From Rhynchosporium graminicola (lineage: Eukaryota > Ascomycota > Leotiomycetes > Helotiales > Ploettnerulaceae), in the NCBI GenBank assembly GCA_900074885.1, contig FJUW01000035.1, positions 682,001 to 746,000 on the forward strand: 64,000 nucleotides of DNA, written 5' to 3'. The translations under genes and the position numbers were made by a program. Every line of letters starts with the position of its first letter. Within the stretch, counting starts at the first letter, position 1. The notes below the pieces were generated by a model. That model did no database searches, was not told the origin of the DNA, and worked only from the letters and a program-made list of their open reading frames with translations. Shown here in pieces: positions 34,477-47,800 of this stretch.

Positions 34477-35146
34477 TTAACCGTGACCCAGTACCACCTC
34501 TTTGTAAGTTTTTGGATCCACATGTATCGTGAGCTCCTGAAGATTTCTATGCCTCTTCAACTGCTGAAAGTACCTTCCCTTTTTATCTCTATCGCATAAG
34601 ACACCTTCCGATTCGCAAAGTAGAAGTCCCTCACGTAAGGCAGCCCTTCTTGATCTCTTCAAGCCTCAAATCCGCGACGATAAGCATTGATTTGCTTCTT
34701 CAACCCGTCATTTTGCGGATCCGAGCCCCACTTAACTTCTAGCCAGAACGTCAAGATCTTGTTCTGCCCTTTCGATATATGGCAGGTACTGTTCAGTGTT
34801 CTTTCAAATTGGAACACTACAGCTGGGAAGAAGAGTCCGATTTCTTCCAGAGACTTTTCGTCTTTGCCGAGCAACATTAGCGTAGCTTTCTGATCTTCGA
34901 AGAGCAGTCTGAGATTTGGCTGCCTGGTTTTGTGGTCGATATGAGGCTTTCGTGTAGCAAATTCGTTGGAGGACACATCGGGATCTTGGGTAACACGATG
35001 GAATTCATCTGGTGGGGAAATGAGACGACGAAACGGAGTTGAGTCGAGTCTATGAGGGCTTTCTTTTCTAAAATCGGACTCCAACAGTTCTACCAGCCGC
35101 TGCCACGAAAGTGGCTCTTTAGGAGGAGGCGCAGATCGACCTAGCT
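34477..35146 (-). pseudogene. Decayed fragment of an unidentified gene
   Basis: The minus frame at 34659-35084, with open sequence to about 35140, reads APPPKEPLSWQRLVELLESD, FRRLISPPDEFHR and FQFERTLNSTCHISKGQNKI. It stops at 34659 within GFEA*, while the adjacent frame continues (SRRAALREGLLLCESEGVL, then RHRNLQELTIHVDPKTYKE) to 34477, so one frameshift interrupts it. The upstream end has no start codon. No domain is recognised. It may be the tail of the F-box relic next to it, or part of a separate gene. Confidence 0.4.
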
Positions 35147-35196
35147 ATAGGTTTTACACTTTTTCGAACACCGATTCCATCGGTATATAACATGAA

Positions 35197-36694
35197 TCAA
35201 AATGTGAATCTTGAACTGCGCAATGCAATTACAGGAGCCATAGCCATTTTACCTCTTGAGATATAGGAGCCATCACATTCAGTACCCGACTTAATGGAAT
35301 GACAAATCGAGACGTAGTGAAGATGGTAACCATTGCCCATGTTGGTTTTATCCATTCTACACTTCCATTGCGTCATCTTCATCTCATCCGGCAATCGAAT
35401 CGTATTTCTCTCAGATTCTTTTCGCTTAGCCTCCAGCCACAATGTCTTTGAACTGGGTTTACCCAATAATACTTGATAACAAGTTCATCCAAATTCATCG
35501 ATTCGCGACACAAATGCTGCATTTCACCGATCCAGTCTTCCTTGTTGTCAAGAATTATAACTCCTATCAAGTAGACTCTCTTCAATTTTTTATGGTGTCG
35601 CTTCAAAGTCTCACATATTGTATCGGTCGTGGTTGCGATTGCACAAAGCCGTAGCTCCTCCAACGAATCGAACCTAGCCGTGCCAAAAAGAGTAGATAGA
35701 TCGTCGTGGCATGCTAATCCTGCCCCATTGCTCACATAGAATAATCTCTGATCGGACCACTCTAGAGCTAAGTCAATCTTTGTCAAGGCTCGAACAGCGG
35801 TGAATAGACGAACGAAGGTTGGATAGAACGCCAGTCATTCTTTGCAACCTCCAAGGCACAAACCTGCTCTTACTCTTAGTGACTCAAGGCAGGCAAATGC
35901 AAGCTTGCCAGCGGAATAATTCATCTTGTGCATCACACTAAAGAAGTCTGTTCCAGCCAAGGCCGGCGACAAATACACGCATTTCAGCTTCCCTTTGCTT
36001 TCCACGATTGCGGACATGGCAAAGTCTAAAAAATGAGGTTGCACCACTCTGCATGGATTCCACTCTTTTTTTAATTCAACAACAGGGCGGCTTTGCAAAC
36101 TCTTGGGCCACGATCTGGCCAGGGGCGACGAGGGCCATTATTCTAGCTTTGAAGGGGGCTTATTGCGATGCGCCCATCGATAAAATCCGCACTACAGTCG
36201 AAGCGATTGAACATTAGGCAACTTCTTCATGCCTATTTTGAGCTTGGACAGTAGGTCTCTCTGGCAGTTTTGAAAATACTGGCTCTCGCTCTTGCGTTCA
36301 TGTAACTCAATGGAATCGTCGTAATTCGAACCCCATACCGACTCATCAAGCTCCTCGGGGTCTTTCCATTTCAGATTTGGTGAATCGAAGTTCAATCGTC
36401 TCGTAGCTTATCCTCATTCCAAACCAGAGATTTGCCGAAAAATGTAGTGTCGAGGATGATAGACGTAACATGCTTTGCCAGGCCTGGCGACTGGTAGATT
36501 GCTGTGAACACTTCCTGGTCCTCAGGGTAGGGACTGAACCAGACCTCAGTATGTATAGGAAAAAGTTCGGCTATATCACGAAATCCGTGTGGAGCCAACC
36601 TAAAGGATTTCAAGTCTGGCTTAGAAAGATATCCAGCCATCATGACCAGGAGCTCAAACGGAATACCGGGCGCCATGATAGCGTTGAAATACAC
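35197..36694 (-). pseudogene. Decayed F-box protein gene
   Basis: The reading starts with an F-box-like segment (GIPFELLVMMAGYLSKPDLK then SFRLAPHGFRDIAELF). It continues in another frame (NFDSPNLKWKDPEELDESVW ... LLSKLKIGMKKLPNVQSLRL), then after at least one in-frame stop resumes (LKKEWNPCRVVQPHFLDFAM, FACLESLRVRAGLCLGGCKE). A TGA at about 35838 falls where TGG would restore GCKEWLAFYPTFV, after which DLALEWSDQRLFYVSNGAGL and a leucine-rich-like segment (LEELRLCAIATTTDTICETL) follow. One more shift leads to LWLEAKRKESERNTIRLPDE near the end. At least two frameshifts and two premature stops make it non-functional. The layout (F-box, then leucine-rich-like repeats) is that of a substrate adaptor for SCF ubiquitin ligases. 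Confidence 0.6.
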
Positions 36695-39600
36695 AGCTTT
36701 GACAGAAGCAAAGAAAGAATGAATTGGGCTAAAATATGCTGATGCCTTCGGAGTTGTGGTTGAAGAAATCTAATCCCAATGAGGACTGAAGGCAGTATGT
36801 TGCGTCGACAAATTTGATACTTGTCGGAGATAGGAGGTGGAAATTTGTGCGTGACTTTGCGTTATCAGCTCGAGATTATCAGGATTTCAAAGAAGGGAAT
36901 AATATTAATTCCACAAAAGTCGGGTTTTGTGTGATACGTCGTGTGCTAGGTGCTTAGTATTACTTAGTCACCGGGTCAATTTAAGGGACCCAGAAATTCG
37001 GCAATTCGGAATAGGCTTAGCTTTGAAATGCACAATATTTAGTTCTCCCGAGGTTTAACATTCAATTCATAATCCAGCATGGATATCTGAAGTCCCTAGA
37101 CTGTTGTAGAGGATAAGGTAGAGCTTCGGAAGTTGTGCGTCAAGCTTCGGGGTGGGGCGTCTTTCATCAGACACGCGCATTCAAGTCACTTGACGAACAT
37201 ATAGAAGTGGGGGCTTGCAACGATGCCACAATGATAAACTTGAAATTATTGGCATATCAAAGTTCACTTTTTAGCCAGATTTATCACCATTCTAGTGGTT
37301 GAGTGGAAATGACACAACCGTTCAGCTGCCGCTCAGCATCCGAGGCTGGGCAAGCTATCTCCGGTGAAGCTAATTGAAGATTTGTGTTATTTCGCCTGGT
37401 GGTATAGTCAAATGATAATAGTATGACTTTGAACTTAGAGGATGTGCTATGATCTTTTGTCGACTTTAATATCGGGTGGGAAATGCAAGTTCATACCTGT
37501 CTTCCTCGATAACCCGACCTTGCAGGGTGAAAACTCTACTGCTCGACTACGCGCTAGGTTGCCTTCAGTATTTGTTACTAAATGCGAAATACGGATATGT
37601 CCCTGGCAAACGCTGTAGGTCCCTTCATAAACAAACCTGGTCGCCGTATTTCGCTCTACTTGCAGAGAAGGGTGCAAACGCGCTTTCCTCGTTTTTGAAG
37701 CTAATCGGGGCGCCGATCTAACACTACTCTCCTCGCTGGCTTCAACTAGGCACGTATTTGATAGCCTTATTTTTTTTGTTTACACCTAACGCTTCGAGCG
37801 ATTGACGTAATCCCAAGCTTCATTTTGAATCTGATCATACTAAAGACTACTTGGACAGACGAGGGATCGAGCCTCTTACGGCGAAGAAAATGAAGCCGAT
37901 TAAGCCAGTCTCTTACCCCCTGGTTTTAACATACCGTGCTTCAATTATGGCATGAAACGCCGCCTCATTGAACTCGTCTCGATTGTTATCCGCCACGTGA
38001 AACAAATTTCGAGCTATGATCGTCACCCACACTTTCACAAAGAACTATCCCGCATATTTTAAGAATTATCAGAGCAGCACTATCGTGACAGTTCACATAT
38101 ATTTTCAATACTCTTACAAGGGCTTCCCTAGTCGTGCAAAAGTGTTCCAAGTTTGAAACATTTGGCGGAAAATGTGCTGTAATGATGCTATTCCCATGTC
38201 ACAAAAACATAAACAGTTATCAATAGCACCTGATTCTTGGAACCAATATCAGGTCGCAAAAACTATTTATCCTGACTTGCGAGAGACGCAAACTCGGGAG
38301 ACCTCTCACCGGCCTGCTTATATATTCAGCAATCATAACGTAAGAGAGAACGGACGCCTTCAGTACTCAGACGTCCACAGCAACAATACAAATGCAGTCC
38401 AGTCCTCGCAGCAGTGGGTCGATCAGTCAACATGCGTGGCTCTTTGGGAGAGACCACGACTCCATATATAAGCTACTGTATAGATATTGTAGACAAAGAA
38501 AACACAAGAGAAATCTTTCAGCATAATCACCTACGCCTTGGCGGACGGGCGAGTTGCCATTTTTCGGAAATGATACTTCATTGGCAGATTTCAATGGCTA
38601 AAAGGTTTTAGAATCTTCGGTCCATTTTCACTTTCATGAACTTCCTCCGCAGCGGTTGAGAACTGGCTTCGCTTAACTTACTAGCCGGCCATATCATTGA
38701 TTTGGTGGAAGCAATCTGTGGCGGCCTCAGGGCTTCGAGACTTTTTGTTTCGGAACTTTATCTGTTACAGTCCGCTGTCTGGAGTCTGTAGGGTGATTGA
38801 TGCAACGATCTTGGGATTTTTTCCTTTCTAATTGTTTTTACTACTCATGTATCTCGCTTAGAGTTGGCCGCTACTTGACCATACCCACCACACATGAACT
38901 GAGATCTCGATTCAATGTCAGCTTTGCGAAAGTGGGTTACACTTCCAAAGATATTTTGAGAAATGTTGAGGTCATAACTTTGTTGTTGTCCCTAGCAGTT
39001 CCCAGGTGTTGAACTGATCCAAGCTTTCATTCTCCATGCTTTGCCAGTATCTACACCTCTGAGTTGCATATCTTCCTTTCAGCCAGCTGTTACACAATAA
39101 ATTCTTTACAGGCACTTACACTATAGAGATCAGACATACGCAGTTTTAGAAAGGTTGTTTCGTCATACCTGTTCCAAAAGAACAAAATAGAGACCTTCCT
39201 TGTGAATCGACCAATTCTCTAGCGAGTACGCTGGTATCCGCATCTCCGCAGGCAGCTAGCTGCATGCTTACTTTCGCTGCACTCTCACCCTTCCCGTGCC
39301 CGTGTACCTGGCGAAATAAACCGGTAGGAAACCAGTCATGACGACGATCTTCCTTCAGCCCTACCGATACAATATCTCATATACCCCAAGATCTAATTTT
39401 GTACCCTTGTATTCTTCATTGGTAATCTTTAAGGTTTTCTCAAACTTGAAATATCATCCTATCGTTTGTATTTCCATTGGATTGCATGGGGCCCAACGTG
39501 CGTGGCCGCCTGTCGAGTGCCCAACGCGTGTACTACATTCTGTCTAGCAGAAAGTCAGCCTCCGTGGCTTACTTCCTCCTTAAGTTCCTCCCCGTGCCGT

Positions 39601-42600
39601 CTCCCAATATCCCTCCCCTATTTTTTCTTCACCACGCCGCCCTTCGATACCTTCTTAGCCATAGAATCGAGAGTCACACAGCATGGTTTGTGGCGCCTCA
39701 ACTTTTCGCATAGGTTCGTCGCGAAGACAGAAAACGTGGAAGATCCAGGTCGATAGTAAGTCAAAGAAATGGCGATGTTGCACAAACTGATAGAAAGGTA
39801 TCAGTGTCGTATTCGGCTTCTGCTTCCTGCTTTTCTGGCTTCTGGATTTCTCCCAGACCAGGCCCGCAGCAGTCGTTTGATTTATTCGTACATCTCCACG
39901 TTTTTATTTACCCTGACCGGGTCATGATTGGTTGTACACACTTGCCTTCCCCTCTCTTCCAGATTTCCATATTGTGGTTTCGACCTCCTATGCTTTCCTC
40001 TCACTCATTAGTCGGTCCTTTTTATCCTACCCAACACCATCGTGTAGAATTTCAGACTTCTGAATTATCCCTCCCAGAAGAAAAGTGTCAATCTTTGCTA
40101 TTTATAAGACTGGGATGGGGTAGACTTGATTGGGTTCGGCTCTTGCCCGTTAATCTCTTCAAGCAAACACAAGGAAATCGTGGATGCAAGCAACGTTACC
40201 TCTCTTTCCCATTTACCAGTATTTATTCAATCTGACCGACAAAACGAATGGCGCGCGCGAGAAAACAAGATATGGGCAATTTATTCTGATCGATCAATGT
40301 TTCCAGCTCTTGTCACCTGGAACGTGTCGGGGTAAAGGGTGGAGTACCCGAAGAGGAGTCGGCATGCCGCCCGATGGATCCTTGCTTGTTCGGATAAATT
40401 CGAATGCAGGGCCAAGCCAGTGGAACGAACTTGTTTTGAAAACTAAAAATGTCCGGTGACTGTGACCAATCGTAGTTCTCTATGTACCGCTTCCAGAATA
40501 TATTCTCTCTGACATTTCGAGGCAACGTCGTTCACGTTGGGAAGACAGTGAGATTTGACTCAAGACACAACACGTCAATATCGTCCATCTTCAAGTTCCG
40601 ACTTTCTGTGGAAGGCTGGGAGCAACTGTCTATGCCTTCCAAATCTTTGATGTTAACAGATCTCCCTGGCCAGAGATGTAGTGGGAAGATGGTTCCAATG
40701 CGATCATGAAGCAGCTCGGGAAGCTAGAGAAAGCACGCTCGAGGAAGAACCGTGGACAAATATTCCAAAGCAAGAATTAACGTTTAAGCTCGTACCCACA
40801 GCGCCCATTATATCTTTTAGCGCATGAACTTTCCCGGATTCGGCAGCACATTCGGATTAGCTTCCCTGTCGTCCCTTGCATGGGCTGACGGTTTGAGCAC
40901 TGCCGGCCTGTTGATGAATCTTAAGTGCTTCTGACACTGCTGAAACGGCTTGACAGAGTCCTTGTGCTCCGTGGGCTTGATCTGAATTGTTCCAGAACAA
41001 CTCTCACACCCAGGGCCTCAATATGTCAATAGTTCGGTCACTGCAGTCACTGAAGTGCATGTGTTGCAAAGCTAAAATCACGACTTGGTTTGAGGACACC
41101 ACCCATATCACAGACACAGCCGCCAGCGTAAGCATGTCCTGAAGTGATTATCTCGCTTACAGTATTTTATGAAAACGCAGCACAACAATTTGGACGCAAA
41201 TCAAACAGAGCATGGCAAAGCAGGACTCGGTGCGGGTCCAGTCCCAAATTTATAATTGACAAGCCTCAAGTCAGCTTGGAAGTAATTAAAGTCGCAAATG
41301 CCGGTAACTTAGGCAACGACGCCCCAATTAATGACAGTTTTAAGCAAGAGTCCGTCTGCTTTCCTCTGAAGATGTCCAAATAGTCCATTTAAAGTATAGG
41401 TCGACTTCGGGAGGTTTCCCTCGACAGGATGGAGACAGTGGACATAGTGGATAGAAACTTTGAAAGGCCCCATATACATGGGGCAGTACCCTGGTCTTAC
41501 CACTGTTTGAATGCTGATTAAGGCCTGACAAGAGCAGAGGCGTAAATCTGCCATCGGGCAATACTTTGGCGCTTGCTTGGGGGCCCATGTATGGCAGAGA
41601 AGAAGAAGAATAGACAAGACAGGGGAGCCTGGGGACGAGATGACTGAAGAGAAGGGGAACAAACACTTTCGGGAGAGGGCCGCTTCATTACGACGTTAGG
41701 GCATGGCAGTCATTTTCAGGGCTAGTACAGCGGCTTTTTAATGTTGTGGTAAAGCTGTTGCAGGCTCCATTGCAGTTCAAGCCACCAACCGAACCATTAG
41801 GCCCGTTTTATTGGCATCATTGTCATCATTGGCGAGCTCTATGCACTGCACTTCACACTTACTGTAACCTGATGGGGCGACCATTGAAGAGAAGTCGAAG
41901 AAGGGCAGGCAGGAAAACAGTTTCGCTCAGCACGGCTTGAATGCTTGCACTGCACTGCTTTGGTGATGCTTGTCAGGACTCCGACCTGGTGCGACTAATT
42001 CTGGTCATTGTCCGGGAGCGGCACATGGTTCTCCCCATGCTGTCAGTCTCGTTCGAGAAGCTCAGGCCTTCTCATCTCGGAAACTCAACGTCTTTCATGT
42101 TATTCTCCGGACTTTGGATCCCTACCTCTTTGCCCCTGCCTCTTTGCCCTGAGCCAGCGTGTGTTATCATTCGATAATCATCCTCAAATATGAATTTAGG
42201 CAGACTAGGGCATAACCCAATGAGCATAAAGTCGTTCCGATGCAGTGGCACTATCACAAAAGGATTCACAGGCCAGCCACGTTTTTTGTTCTAGACGGTC
42301 GTCCTTACCAGTGCCAGCCAGCCCGGACAGGCCGAAATCGAAGACACAGATGGTATTAAAGTATCGTTTAGCTGGTTTTACTCAGTGGAATCGGAAGGCT
42401 AAGGAATAGACTCATAGGGACAGTAACTTCATGTGAATAATAATGACAGGCGATGCCATCTCATAACGGTGATTCCATACCACACCATGCTACTTCTACT
42501 ATACCTAAATACCTTGTGCACTCTGGTTGGGCTTCAGAGAATGTGAAAGGAGTTAAAGCCATGAGGCTTTCGACCCCTCAAAATTTTTGGCCGCTATGCC

Positions 42601-42881
42601 TATCCAAAAATCCTGGCCCTTGCTCTATACCACGAATCAATGCTTAGCACCATACACATGCATGAGCTCGTTCTCCGGCCTTCATCTGCCTTTCTTTCAA
42701 TGCCATCCATGTCTGCTTGGTCCGTGGACAAATATGGTCATCACGGCTCTATGCGTTTGAACACTTGCCTCGATTGGCCTTCCTCATGTTGTCATCGTTG
42801 CTGTCACTCTCTAAACATCCTTCATCTACTTTCCCCCGTAAGTGGGAGAATACGTCCATGTCCTTCACGCAATCAATAACG
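36695..42881. other. Long region without supported gene, upstream of the Ndt80-domain gene
   Basis: About 6.2 kb. Many short frames exist, but none has a motif, good start context or splicing that I can support. From about 39.3 to 42.8 kb the DNA looks less A/T-rich and has pyrimidine tracts, unlike the decayed regions. It could be a long promoter, 5' UTR or upstream exons of the regulator at 42.9 kb. A tRNA-like fossil on the minus strand near 37855-37925 is described under findings. Confidence 0.35.
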
Positions 42882-44898
42882 ATGGCAAATATAAAGTCAG
42901 ACAGTGGTGACCATTCTCTCTGGCGAGGTTATAGCATCCACCCTCCCCCTCCGAACTCATTATTGCCCCCTGTATACGAATCGAGCCATCACTCCCCTGC
43001 GATGTCAATACAATACCACGGTCGACCTCAGAAAGGCAACTTTCGATCTATGGATATTCCAACAAGCCATGTTCGACCAGCATTCAGAGATGGGAGCAGG
43101 ATCCTAACAGCTTCACCACCACCTTTAGATGCGCATCATAGCTATCCATCCTTGAAAAGAGCTTTCCACACTACAGATAATTCGACCTACGGAGAGACTG
43201 TTCAATCTTTACGGGAAGAATACCAAGAAAATTCGAAGCCAACCATCAATCAAGACCACAGGCTTCTTTCTTTTGCTAGACTACCGGAGAAGACTACCAT
43301 TCTTGATAACCAAGGACGAGTTCAAAGGCTTGAGCTAGCGGCGCAGATTCATGGAATGTTTTTCTTGTCCGAATTAGCAACGACAGCTGGAGACAACATG
43401 ATGATGCAACCAGAACTGACTTGTTATCGCCGAAACCTATTCCAGATCTCTGGGAACGTCACAGCAGCACGAGGCGCCTTGTTTGTACTAACAGATCGTG
43501 GAGAAAGGATCCCTATTGTGTCTACAGAAGTGGTTATCTCAGCGACAGAATCAGTTGATGGTCATAACGTCAAGTTGATTGTGATTCCATGGAAGACGCC
43601 ACCACCAAACTCTCCAGATATCCCAACGGGACAGGAACATGAGCCAGTACCGATATTACTGCTTCCATTTGACGAAGGTCCAGATGCACATAGCGAGTTT
43701 ACAGTCTTTCCGATTGCCTACCGAAGATTGCAGTTTCGGATTGCAACGGCAAATAATGGTCGAAGGAGGGAACTCCAACAGCACTTCACTCTACACCTGA
43801 ATGTTAGTGGGACACTTGCAAACGGAACCAAAATGAATTTGTGCGAGACTTCAACGGCGCCGATTGTGGTGAGGGGTAGAAGTCCAAGGAATTTTCAGGC
43901 AAGAAAAGAGATTCCGCTGGTCGGATCTTCGTCTTCTCGTGGACAGCCCCCAGACCTTCACATCTCTACGAATGTTATGCCCAGTATGACGGCTCTGGAA
44001 TCCAAGACAAAATTCGGCAGGCCGCAAAACGTCGATCTTCCAAAATCTCCGTTCAACTTTGACTCGAGTGCTATTTCTGGATCTCCTTCAATGATTCGAC
44101 AACCGTAAGTCCCTTTCTTCAATCCTCCACCTATGCACACCTAATATAGGCCCGGCTTCCTACAATAAGAAACCGCATAAGATTAAATGCCATCTGAACT
44201 TTGTTCGCCCAGAATATCTCATGATTCTCATAATTCAAGGACTAACAAAATCAAGAAACTACCAATCATGGAGCGCAGCACACTCGTCAGATCAAACCAC
44301 CACACCTAATACACCCAACTACGCAAATCCTCCACTAGCACTTGATTCGTATCTCCAAGTGAACCATCACCACAACGATAACCCACCATCAGACATCCAC
44401 AGCAATCCTTCTTCAATGCCAGCACCTCAACGCCCAGTCCGGCCGCAATATTCTTACCACACTTCCGTCTCGGGACCTTCTCATGAATCCTTATCCCTGC
44501 GGTATATAGACAGTAATCCCAGGCCTTCCAAATCGCCAAGGCATGTTGGTCTTCCAGAAATTAGCTCCAACAGCTCCCTTCCAAGCACAGGCAACTACCC
44601 AGACTACGGATCTCGGTACATGCCTCCATATGGAGTGAGCACCACGAGTAATGCTTCCATGCCTTCTCGAGCACCAGAGTATTTCCCCCTAACGCAGACG
44701 CACATACAAACGTGGACCAGCAGCCCAGATCCGGTTGTCGTGTATGGAACGAGCCAGGCGCCGACGGGAGTGCAGAATTATGGCTTTCCGGGTGAGGGGT
44801 ATAAGGACGAAAGGTCCTTACAGCAGCAGCAACAGCAGCAAAATCAGCAACAACAATCGCATTACACGTGGAGTCCCTCGACAACTGATGGATCATAG
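42882..44898 (+). CDS. vib-1: Ndt80/PhoG-domain transcription factor, VIB-1/XprG-like
   Basis: Model: join(42882..44104, 44256..44898), 621 residues. The Ndt80-type DNA-binding domain (p53-like fold) spans about residues 140-350. Its blocks are LPEKTTILDNQGRVQRLELA, PELTCYRRNLFQISG, ISATESVDGHNVKLIVIPWK, FPIAYRRLQFRIATANNGRR, and APIVVRGRSPRNFQARKEIP. An N-terminal Pro/His-rich segment and a long Pro/Ser/Gln-rich C-terminus (QQQQQQQNQQQQ near the end) are typical activation regions. In Neurospora VIB-1 is needed for HET-gene-driven cell death; in Aspergillus XprG controls secreted proteases and starvation responses. ATG 42882 is preferred for its context (aacgATGgc); ATG 42858 is a weaker alternative. 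The 151-nt intron uses GTAAGT and an AAG acceptor 9 nt after a perfect ACTAAC; the frame fits only this site, so the boundary is somewhat uncertain. Confidence 0.85.
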
Positions 44899-47800
44899 AT
44901 CGGAGTTTGACCTGCTCGCGGAGGAAGAAGAAAAGTTATCGGCGGAGACTTGAACAACTGCCTTTGCCACAATGACAGACGATTCGCTAGTCAGCCTATG
45001 TCTGTCTTTGTGCTAACGATATTTCATAGTTCGCTTTGTACCATAGTAATGCCTGGGATAGAATGAATAGGATGGAGCACGAACGTGAACGGAGAAGAAA
45101 TAGGTGTCTGTATGCATGCTGGAGAACCGGAAATCCATAATTTTTTGGCGATGAAAATATTTCATTTGTTGCGGATCATGGAGCTATGGGAAGTAGATGT
45201 GAGATAAGACACCGGAAGAGTGCGTCATTGGACTTGTTTGCGAATACGGTAGTGGATCGAGAAGTTTATCGAAGGAGAGAATGATAGAAACGTACGATAC
45301 CCCAGTCACAAGATACAAAAATCCATTTCTAAACTAGATGACTTAAGCTCTAGTAGCGACGATTTTGTCCAAATACCTGTGTCTTCTACAAGTGCGAGGT
45401 CACAAACTGGAAAGCAGATGTGGGGGGACCACTAGCATAACAGAATGAGAGACAAAAACATCAACAAAACATGCCATGTGTTCCACTCTACAAAGCCGTG
45501 AAACAAGAAACAAGCTTCACGTTTGACATCCGATGCGGCTATGTGATAAAAAAAGCATGGAAGACTTAGCATCATGGCATCGCGTGCTACTGTAGAATGT
45601 CCTGCTACAGTACTCCACTGCTTCTGCTGATGGTAAGGAGGTAGCTATGCGTTTGCTGACTGACTACTGGCACCCACTCACTAGCCATTATCGTACCATC
45701 CATCGCAAAGTCTCATCATTTCTTTCGGGATACCATCGTGTTGTCGTGTTCTCACATTGATCTGTTCTGTAAGTTCGGGAAATGGTAGTAGCGTTAGTTC
45801 GATGTGCTGTAGCAATGTTTTGAGATGTAGCATTCCGTAGATGTTACCTTTTGATCCAGGGCTCGACTACACTACTGCGAGACCTGAAGACAGCACATCA
45901 TAGCGGTAGCTCGTAGGCTTCTTTAGTATAAGCACCTATCTGCAACTGCCTGATGAGCAGAGACCTAGCGTTCCCAGTGCCGATGGGTTGCAAACTCACT
46001 GGAATGCAGATCTGACTGTCAACACAACAGCCATTGCAGAGTTCCATCGTTTCTTGCTGGAAACCATCTGTCACATTGACCTAATCTTTTGAATCAGGGA
46101 AACGCGTAGCGGTATGAAATAGTGCCTATAGCATGGCTTTGATGTGACGTTTGGACCCCGGAATTCACTTCACTACTGATGTAAGTACTTGATGATCGTT
46201 CAACATATTTAGGTTCTGAGTAGTAGGTACAGTAGCTTGGTAAGTGTGTTCAGTCACTGGCAGACGGTCTTAGGGAAGGTTAACAGGGCGCATACATTTC
46301 AGCATGTCAAACTTTCGTGTTCGCATGAACAAACACTTGCTAATCTCGCATAAGTTGGCAATTACTCAAGCTCCTTCACTAACTCATTGACATAATAACA
46401 TTCAATTCATCATAAGATCTCCAAGTTTGAAACACAACAAAGCGCGGGAACAAAATCAACATACCGTGCGAAAATGGCACTTACTGCCAAGACGCACGCA
46501 TTGCAACGCCAAACAATGGCATAGTTCCACTCTTTCCACGTCTCACATGTACGTCAACCATCCGGAGATCATAAAATCTGGGATATCGAGATCGCTATGA
46601 TACTTAATAGTGACCACGACTATAATCAAGATTAGGTTTTGGATCTTGTGAATGGTATAAGGAAATGGTTTTCATGTGAAACGAATCCGTCTGAACGTCA
46701 AATCTGCCTCGTCCCGAGCGAAATCGTCCCGAGCGAAACGTTCATGCGAAACTTTGCGAGGGAAAACAAGATCCTCTCCGATCCGAAATTACAATTGGTT
46801 TCTTTCATCCCTGTCATCTCTCTTTTCCTTTGCCTGAGCCCTCGGCTCATTTCGGAAGAGACTCATCAGCCCATTTTCTCAAACACCGAGTTATAGGGGA
46901 AAAATCAAGCGGGCTCGTCGTGCCCACAGCGTCTTCGCTCCCACGTAACTCCAAATCTCACCTCGGCTTCATCCGAGAGGCATCTTACAAGCCCATTCAG
47001 TGATCCCCATACCCACTGCACAGCTAAGATATTGATTGAGCAGCTGTGGCACAGCCATGGACTGCACGCTGTACGTATAGCAGAGCAAATCATCAACAAG
47101 AGAAAGTAATCAAACTCCACATTTTATAAAGACAAATGAAGAGAAGGAAACCAAAATTCTGGAAGAGACCTTCCTATTCTCATCCAAGTGAAGGTCGAGG
47201 TAGTACCGAGAAGAAAGGAGGGTCCAAAATGAATCTATCCCAGTAAACTAGGCAAAAGCTCAAACATCCTCGGTACTTGTCGTTTTCAGAAATGACACTC
47301 CACCAACTACATCCTTCGCATTTGCAATTCCTGTCCATAGCTGTCCAAAAATCGCATATCATTTCAAGTACTCCATACTTTCGTACCATGGTAAGCAGTT
47401 CGTTTTGAACTTGGATGATGTCTTACATGAGAGCTCCCCTCTCCTCCTTCCCTTTCCTCCTCTCTCACTACCGTTGCAGTGTCTTCCCCCACCCTCTGAC
47501 CGTCAAACTTCCGCGTGAAGAAGTACCGAAGGACCCGTCGCCTTCCGTTCCTGAGAATCCTAGTTGTCGGATCCCTCGCATCACATCCTCACATCATTGA
47601 GGATCAAAGAGGATCAAAGCTGTGAGACATCCTCTCACCCGACTACGACGTTGAACTTAAGTCAGAGTTGCATCTACAGATCCACTTGTTTACTTACCCT
47701 CGTCTACTCCACTAGGCCTACGGAGTGGTATACTCCACTTCCTCACAGACGTTCAGACTCAGACATTCGGCGCATCATTTCGGCAAGCCGGTACATGGAA

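Noticed and set aside
39338..40709. Cluster of 70-140 codon plus-strand frames
   Set aside because: Pyrimidine-rich DNA keeps frames open by chance; no start context, splicing or motif supports translation.
41309..41666. Overlapping minus-strand frames of 108 and 117 codons
   Set aside because: Both frames are open at once with low-information composition and no recognised domain.
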